NCBI RefSeq assembly: GCF_004366355.1
Contig: NZ_SODV01000001.1
Coordinates: 806,001 to 870,000, forward strand
DNA from: Dinghuibacter silviterrae
Lineage (GTDB): Bacteria; Bacteroidota; Bacteroidia; Chitinophagales; Chitinophagaceae
Length of the DNA stretch: 64,000 nucleotides
Direction: 5' to 3'
The position numbers and the translations under genes were made by a program. Below the pieces are notes generated by a model. It saw only the letters and a list, made by a program, of their open reading frames with translations, searched no databases and was not told where the DNA came from. Shown in pieces: positions 59,271-64,000 of the stretch. Each line of letters begins with the position of its first letter. Within the stretch, counting starts at the first letter, position 1.

Positions 59271-62036
59271 ATGAAGATATCTACGTGTAAGGCATTGTGT
59301 ACAATCCTCTTTTGTGTGTTCCTGGGGACCGCTGTCCGTGCCCAGCAGGGCAAAATTGTCGGCAAGGTATTTTCCACGACCCGCGAGGGGCTGGGCGGTG
59401 CCACGATTAGTCTACAACTTTCAAGGGATACAACGGTGACGAAGCAAACCGTCGTGACCGACAGCACCGGAAAGTTCGTGTTTAGCAACGTACCGTTGGG
59501 CGCCTATCGCGTGCACGCTACCGCCCTGAACTACCAGGATGCCAACAAGCCGGTCCGCCTGACCGCCGTAAAGCCCGTTGTCCTGCTGGACTCCGTTTTC
59601 CTGGGGTCGGCCTTCCAGTCGATGGGGGGCATCGTGATCACCGTGCCCCGTCGTCAGGCGGCGGTCAAAAACGATACCACCGAATTTAACGCAGGCGCCT
59701 ACCACGTCCGCGCCAACGGAACTACGGAGGATTTGTTTAAGAAGGTGCCGGGTCTGGAGGTCGATCAAAGCGGGACCGTCAAGGCCCAGGGGGAACAGGT
59801 CACCCAGATCTACGTGGACGGGAAACCGTTTATGGGGTCCGACCTGAAAACCGTCATGGAGAACTTTCCCGCAGACGTGATCGACAAGGTCCAGATCATC
59901 GATAAAAAGAGCGACCAGGCCCTCGCCACGGGGGTAGAAGACGGACAGCACACCAAGATCATCAACATTACCCTGAAGAAAAACCGCAAGCGGGGTATTT
60001 TTGGAAATGATTATGTGGGCGTAGGAACTGAAGGCAGGTATGAAGCAAAAACCAACACCAACCTGTTCAACAACAACCGCAAACTGACGATCGTTGCCGG
60101 TGGTAACAACGACGGCCGGAGCGACAACTCCAACAGCACCAGCGGCACGACCGACGCCACCTACAATAACTGGAACGGCGTCACGGACTACAAACAACTC
60201 AAACTCAACTTCGCCAACAAGATCGGAAAGGGCTTCGACTACAGCCTTTACGCGGGCTACGATCAATACAAGACGGACCGCGAACAACGCATCGACCGGC
60301 AAAACATATTTACGGATTCGTCTACCTACTACCACGAAATCAACAGCACCCATTCCACCTACCGCAACGGGAATGGCGGTCTTTATTTCGAGTTCAGACC
60401 CGATACCCTGAACTTCATGCGGTTTAACGAAACCGTAGGATACGCCCACAGCACCAGCCAGACCAACGCATCCTATACGACGCTCTTAGCCGATTCCACC
60501 ATGGTCAACAACGGGACGCGTTTTAATTCGAACACCACCGACAATCCTTTTGTCAACGGCAACATCAGCTATAGCCACCGTTTCAAGGGCACCCACCGGA
60601 GCCTTTTCCTAAACTTCAGCAACAACATCAACAACACGACCACCGGGACGAACAACATTACCTACGACAATTACACCCCACCCGATACGACGCCCTACCA
60701 GCAGTTCGTCAACCAATACCAGCACAACCCCAGCCGCAATACCGCACTGGGCGCCGCTGCCAGCTATACCGAACCGATCAGTCAAAGAAGCTCCCTCAAC
60801 CTGAGCTACAACTATGATTATGGGCGAAACGATATCCCGCAGACGGCGTATGACTATAATACCGTCACCCAAAAATACGACCTGCCCAACGACACCCTGA
60901 CCGATCACTTTGCGGCGACGAACTACCAAAACAACGTCTCCCTGAATTACCGCTATGGAACCGCAACGTATGGTTTCGGGGCCGGTGTCCGCTGGCTGGA
61001 TGCGGTGATCAACAGCCAGTCCTTTGGCAAGGATACGTCCAACCAGCAAAGCTATAAAGGCTTTGCCCCCAACCTGAGTTTCTATTCCAACGGCAAAAAC
61101 CGCCACTTCTACGCCTATTACAATTTCAGCGTCCAGGCCCCCACGGCTACCCAGCTGACCCCCCTGGTCAACAACAGCAACCCCCTCTACCTTGTCCTGG
61201 GGAACCCCAACCTCCACTATGCCCAAACCCATAGCGTACACTATTCCTATAGTTTCTATAATCCCAAAAAGGACGAAGGTTTCAATTCCAACGCTACCTT
61301 TAACGACGTCGTAGACTATATCTCCAACAGCACCACCGTCGACAATACCACCGGCGCCCAGGTCACCCAACCCGTCAACCTCAACGGCGCGTATAACTAC
61401 AACGGCTGGTTCTCTTACTTCCGCCCGTTTCCCTTCGGAGAAAAAGACAAGCTCCGCTGGAACGTCAATCTCTGGACACAGGGTGGGAAAAACAGTAACC
61501 TGCTCAACGGAACCGACAACGTCAACACCAGCAACTACACACGGGTATACATGGGGCTCACATACGACAGCCACCAATGGCTGGACCTCCACACCGACAT
61601 GAGCCTCGCCCGCCAGGAAAGCGACTATTCCCTAGAACCCAACCTCAACAATGTCGCGTACTTCCTGGACATCAGCCCCAACATCACCTTCCAGGTCGCC
61701 CCCCGTACCGAGGTCAACATCGACTACGACTATCGCCAGTCCACCGGTCAGTCCGCAGGCTTCAACACCTCGGTCAATATGCTCAACGCCGATTTTGTCC
61801 AGTACTTCGACAACAAAAAAGACATCTGGCTAAAAGTCAAAGGCTATGACCTCCTCAACCAAAATGTCAGCGTCTGGCGCACCACCGGCAGCAACTACAT
61901 CCAGGATACCCGCTCCAACGTCCTGACCCGCTTCGTCCTGGTCAGCCTGAACGTCCGCATCAACAAATTCCTGGCTCCGCCCCCTCCCCCCAAGGAGATC
62001 AATATGGGCGACCCGGGGCGGCCAGACGTGATGTAA
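59271..62036 (+). CDS. Outer-membrane beta-barrel protein, TonB-dependent-receptor-like
   Basis: 921-aa protein from the ATG at 59271, which begins a signal peptide (MKISTCKALCTILFCVFLGT). An N-terminal carboxypeptidase-regulatory-like domain (GKVFSTTREGLGGATISLQL) precedes a plug-like region (VPGLEVDQSGTVKAQGEQVT, then IYVDGKPFMGSDLKTVMENF) and a large Asn- and Tyr-rich barrel of the OMP_b-brl_3 type. The C-terminus carries a Pro-rich stretch (APPPPPKE). It lacks a SusD partner, which suggests uptake or surface function other than polysaccharide import. Confidence 0.9.
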   Translation: MKISTCKALCTILFCVFLGTAVRAQQGKIVGKVFSTTREGLGGATISLQLSRDTTVTKQTVVTDSTGKFVFSNVPLGAYRVHATALNYQDANKPVRLTAVKPVVLLDSVFLGSAFQSMGGIVITVPRRQAAVKNDTTEFNAGAYHVRANGTTEDLFKKVPGLEVDQSGTVKAQGEQVTQIYVDGKPFMGSDLKTVMENFPADVIDKVQIIDKKSDQALATGVEDGQHTKIINITLKKNRKRGIFGNDYVGVGTEGRYEAKTNTNLFNNNRKLTIVAGGNNDGRSDNSNSTSGTTDATYNNWNGVTDYKQLKLNFANKIGKGFDYSLYAGYDQYKTDREQRIDRQNIFTDSSTYYHEINSTHSTYRNGNGGLYFEFRPDTLNFMRFNETVGYAHSTSQTNASYTTLLADSTMVNNGTRFNSNTTDNPFVNGNISYSHRFKGTHRSLFLNFSNNINNTTTGTNNITYDNYTPPDTTPYQQFVNQYQHNPSRNTALGAAASYTEPISQRSSLNLSYNYDYGRNDIPQTAYDYNTVTQKYDLPNDTLTDHFAATNYQNNVSLNYRYGTATYGFGAGVRWLDAVINSQSFGKDTSNQQSYKGFAPNLSFYSNGKNRHFYAYYNFSVQAPTATQLTPLVNNSNPLYLVLGNPNLHYAQTHSVHYSYSFYNPKKDEGFNSNATFNDVVDYISNSTTVDNTTGAQVTQPVNLNGAYNYNGWFSYFRPFPFGEKDKLRWNVNLWTQGGKNSNLLNGTDNVNTSNYTRVYMGLTYDSHQWLDLHTDMSLARQESDYSLEPNLNNVAYFLDISPNITFQVAPRTEVNIDYDYRQSTGQSAGFNTSVNMLNADFVQYFDNKKDIWLKVKGYDLLNQNVSVWRTTGSNYIQDTRSNVLTRFVLVSLNVRINKFLAPPPPPKEINMGDPGRPDVM

Positions 62037-62345
62037 ATGTGGGCGCTTAATTGCAGGCGCGCATCCGCTTTTTTTAAATCGACACATGCTTTTTCCTTGC
62101 TGCCGAGTTTCGCGCAGGCAAATACCCATGCCTATGTTGGAAGGATAATTTTCAGGATACTTCGCGTTTACTTTTACAAATAGATCGTGAAACTACGGGT
62201 GCGTTGGTTCATCATGGCATATTGGTTTTTAGGGTCGGATATGTGAGAGAAATTAAAGATATGATAGAGAATTGTTTGTGCATAGGGTTTTTGCGATTTT
62301 GGAAAATTTTGCATATTTTTAACGTCCCTAGTAAAATTCCGTCCT
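62037..62345. other. 309-base intergenic region with probable promoter
   Basis: No gene. TTTG at 62290-62293 and TATTTTTA at 62314-62321, 20 bases apart, form a likely -33/-7 pair for the following L,D-transpeptidase gene, giving a leader of about 20 bases. The remainder shows no repeat or hairpin of note. Confidence 0.5.
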
Positions 62346-63083
62346 ATGAAGCTGTATAGCATGACCGTACCAGCTATCGTATTGCTGTCCCTTTACACAG
62401 GGAAAAAGACGATCTCCACCCCCGTGATCGTCGGGAAAGCCGCAGCGCCTCCTCCCGCTCCTACAGCCGCACTTATACCATCTCCGGCCGGTGTGAATCC
62501 GGACGCTTACCAGATGGCCATGAAAGGATACCAGCACCTGCGAAAGGTTGGCCAGCTTCGGAATACCCGTGTACTTACGATCATAGACTACACATTGTCC
62601 TCTCTTCAGAAGCGCTTGTTTGTGGTGGACGTAAAAAGCGGTAAGGTCCTGTATAACACCTACGTGGCCCATGGCATGAACTCCGGGAAGGAATACGCCC
62701 ACAAGTTCTCCAACGCCCTGGAGTCTCTGGAGACCAGTCTTGGATTTTATGTGACCATGAATGCCTACGAGGGCAAGAACGGTCTGGCCCTTCGCCTCAA
62801 GGGCATGGAAAAAGGTATAAACGACAACGCGACCCGCCGGGGGATCGTCTTACACGGGGCGGATTATGTCAGTGTTGGATACGGCCGGCAGAAGGGATTT
62901 ATGGGCCGGAGCGAGGGCTGTCCGGCGGTGCCCAAAAGCCAGACCGGGCCCATTGTACGCTCCATCCTGGGGGGCAGCGCGGTGTTCGCCTACTATCCCA
63001 GCGCCCAGTATTTGGGTAAGTCTAAATTGGTGACAATCAATGGGATGGAGCCGGTCCATGGGCATGGCAATCCCCTCCCGTAA
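62346..63083 (+). CDS. Murein L,D-transpeptidase catalytic domain protein (YkuD_2 type), copy 1
   Basis: 245-aa periplasmic enzyme that can form 3-3 cross-links in peptidoglycan or attach proteins to it. A short N-terminal hydrophobic segment is followed by a Pro/Ala linker, then the catalytic domain. The active site is VLHGADYV with His170 and GRSEGCPAVP with Cys192. The family's signature strand YNTYVAHG (about 103-110) precedes it. It forms a tandem pair with the next gene, sharing GYQHL, LTIIDY/F, LFNTYVAHG-type and SLGFYVT segments. Confidence 0.88.
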   Translation: MKLYSMTVPAIVLLSLYTGKKTISTPVIVGKAAAPPPAPTAALIPSPAGVNPDAYQMAMKGYQHLRKVGQLRNTRVLTIIDYTLSSLQKRLFVVDVKSGKVLYNTYVAHGMNSGKEYAHKFSNALESLETSLGFYVTMNAYEGKNGLALRLKGMEKGINDNATRRGIVLHGADYVSVGYGRQKGFMGRSEGCPAVPKSQTGPIVRSILGGSAVFAYYPSAQYLGKSKLVTINGMEPVHGHGNPLP

Positions 63084-63089
63084 TTGTAC

Positions 63090-63097
63090 TATCTTTG
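63090..63097 (+). promoter_or_regulatory. Candidate -7 box (TATCTTTG) before the second L,D-transpeptidase
   Basis: TATCTTTG matches the TAnnTTTG consensus exactly. It lies just after the first transpeptidase stop and about 145 bases before the second start, so the second gene may have its own promoter and a long leader. No clear TTTG -33 box is seen. Confidence 0.4.
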
Positions 63098-63241
63098 CGC
63101 CCGGATTCGCACGGTGGATTTTTTGTTTATATTACAACGAAGTTTATATTTGTCATCCGGCAATTTTAACAGTACACCCCCGTTTAAAAAAAACGGGATA
63201 AAATCCAAACAGTATCCTAATTTAAAACCCTTTAAGAGAAG

Positions 63242-63997
63242 ATGATGAAGAAAAACCGTTTTAGCGTACATGTTATCGGCCTTATCTGCCTTCTTTGCTG
63301 TCTCGCCCATTTGTCTTTCCGGTTACCCGCCTCCCAGCGCCCCGGCCCTTCCTTTGGCTGTATTCTTCCCCTGATATCCGTGGCACCTATGAGCGGGATT
63401 TCCGCCTGGATGGAGGAGTACGACGAACTCCACCTGGATTCACTCGGTCTTTCTCTCGAAGCCTTTACAACGGCCGTTAGAGGGTACCAGCACCTCCTCT
63501 CCAAGGGGCTCCTCGATCGCGACGGTCTGTTGACGATCATCGACTTTAGCCAGTCTTCCAAAAACAAACGTTTTTATGTGTTGGACCTGAACGCGATGAA
63601 GGTCCTGTTCAATACCTACGTGGCCCACGGCCGCCGCTCCGGCGCCGAGTTTGCCACCTCCTTTTCCGACCGGAACCACTCAAACAAAAGCAGCCTCGGC
63701 TTCTATGTCACCCGTAATACCTACAACGGGGGCGAAGGCTACTCCCTGCGTCTGGAAGGTCTTGACAAAGGCTTCAACGACAAGGCCCTGGCCCGCAACG
63801 TCGTGGTCCATGGTTCCTGGTACGTCAACGAACAATTCCTCAGCTCCCACGGGATGATGGGCCGCAGCCTCGGGTGCCCCGCGGTCCCGATGGAAGAGCA
63901 CGAACAGATCATCGATTCGATCAAAGACGGGAGTTGCGTGTTTATGTACTACCCGGATCCCAACTACCTACATCATTCCCGGGTCCTAAAGGGCTAA
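63242..63997 (+). CDS. Murein L,D-transpeptidase catalytic domain protein (YkuD_2 type), copy 2
   Basis: 251-aa paralog of the preceding gene. An N-terminal hydrophobic segment (VIGLICLLCCLAHLSF) serves as signal or anchor. The catalytic residues are His190 in VVVHGSWYV and Cys212 in GRSLGCPAVP. The core aligns closely with copy 1 (GYQHL, LLTIIDF, VLFNTYVAHG, SLGFYVT, LRLEGLDKGFND), whereas the N-terminal 75 residues differ, so the copies may be targeted differently. The stop lies 3 bases before the window end. Confidence 0.88.
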   Translation: MMKKNRFSVHVIGLICLLCCLAHLSFRLPASQRPGPSFGCILPLISVAPMSGISAWMEEYDELHLDSLGLSLEAFTTAVRGYQHLLSKGLLDRDGLLTIIDFSQSSKNKRFYVLDLNAMKVLFNTYVAHGRRSGAEFATSFSDRNHSNKSSLGFYVTRNTYNGGEGYSLRLEGLDKGFNDKALARNVVVHGSWYVNEQFLSSHGMMGRSLGCPAVPMEEHEQIIDSIKDGSCVFMYYPDPNYLHHSRVLKG

Positions 63998-64000
63998 ACC

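Overview
The window looks like a chromosomal stretch of a fairly GC-rich member of the Bacteroidota, most likely Chitinophagaceae. The signs are SusC/SusD outer-membrane uptake genes, TAnnTTTG-type promoter boxes (best case: TTTG-N18-TATTTTTG before the tRNA), few clear Shine-Dalgarno sites, PadR/AraC regulators and YkuD_2-type L,D-transpeptidases. The genus assignment is inference.

Positions 2-20263 hold one long same-strand array: the end of an ABC ATPase gene, eight consecutive full-length MacB/FtsX-type permease genes (each about 785-813 aa) and a second ABC ATPase. Four of the seven permease junctions carry an identical 14-base stop/start sequence, and five permeases (2708-14754) form a close paralog group, so the array grew by tandem duplication. 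Positions 20265-25259 are ordinary chromosome: an Old Yellow Enzyme, an anchored esterase, an outer-membrane beta-barrel protein, HflX, a Rieske protein and an HPt protein.

Positions 25398-37246 are a layered integration island at a tRNA-Asn gene. An intact element of about 7.3 kb lies between 45-bp direct repeats (25464-25508 and 32734-32778) that cover the tRNA 3' end plus its terminator. It carries a large serine recombinase, a 57-aa leader ORF, a MerR-like and an XRE regulator, a 138-nt imperfect hairpin, three tandem paralogous small proteins, a lipoprotein and several unknown genes. The recombinase frame runs through the attachment repeat. In the integrated state it ends inside the tRNA gene; in the reconstructed circle it would gain a 40-codon tail that now lies stranded beside attR. 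Homologous stranded tails recur at about 35724-35846, 36333-36424 and 37189-37246. I read these as fossils of earlier integrations, each with cargo: a CpXC/HNH gene pair and HicBA, an MNT nucleotidyltransferase with a truncated HEPN partner, and a PH-like protein with a YidD-like protein. This split, integration-dependent recombinase is the strongest candidate for something undescribed.

Positions 37267-44822 are mixed housekeeping and accessory genes: DUF418, phytanoyl-CoA dioxygenase-like, KptA, erythromycin-esterase-like, an orphan adenine methylase, an ankyrin-VOC fusion and a PadR/membrane-protein pair. Positions 44883-55448 are an alpha-glucoside (probably trehalose) utilisation locus: MFS transporter, GH37 trehalase, SusC, SusD and GH65 in one operon, with a divergent AraC regulator. 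Positions 55763-63997 hold a conserved helical-repeat protein, a secreted PI-PLC-like phosphodiesterase, a serine beta-lactamase-like hydrolase, a large outer-membrane barrel protein and a tandem pair of L,D-transpeptidases.

All calls come from reading the sequence; no database search was run.
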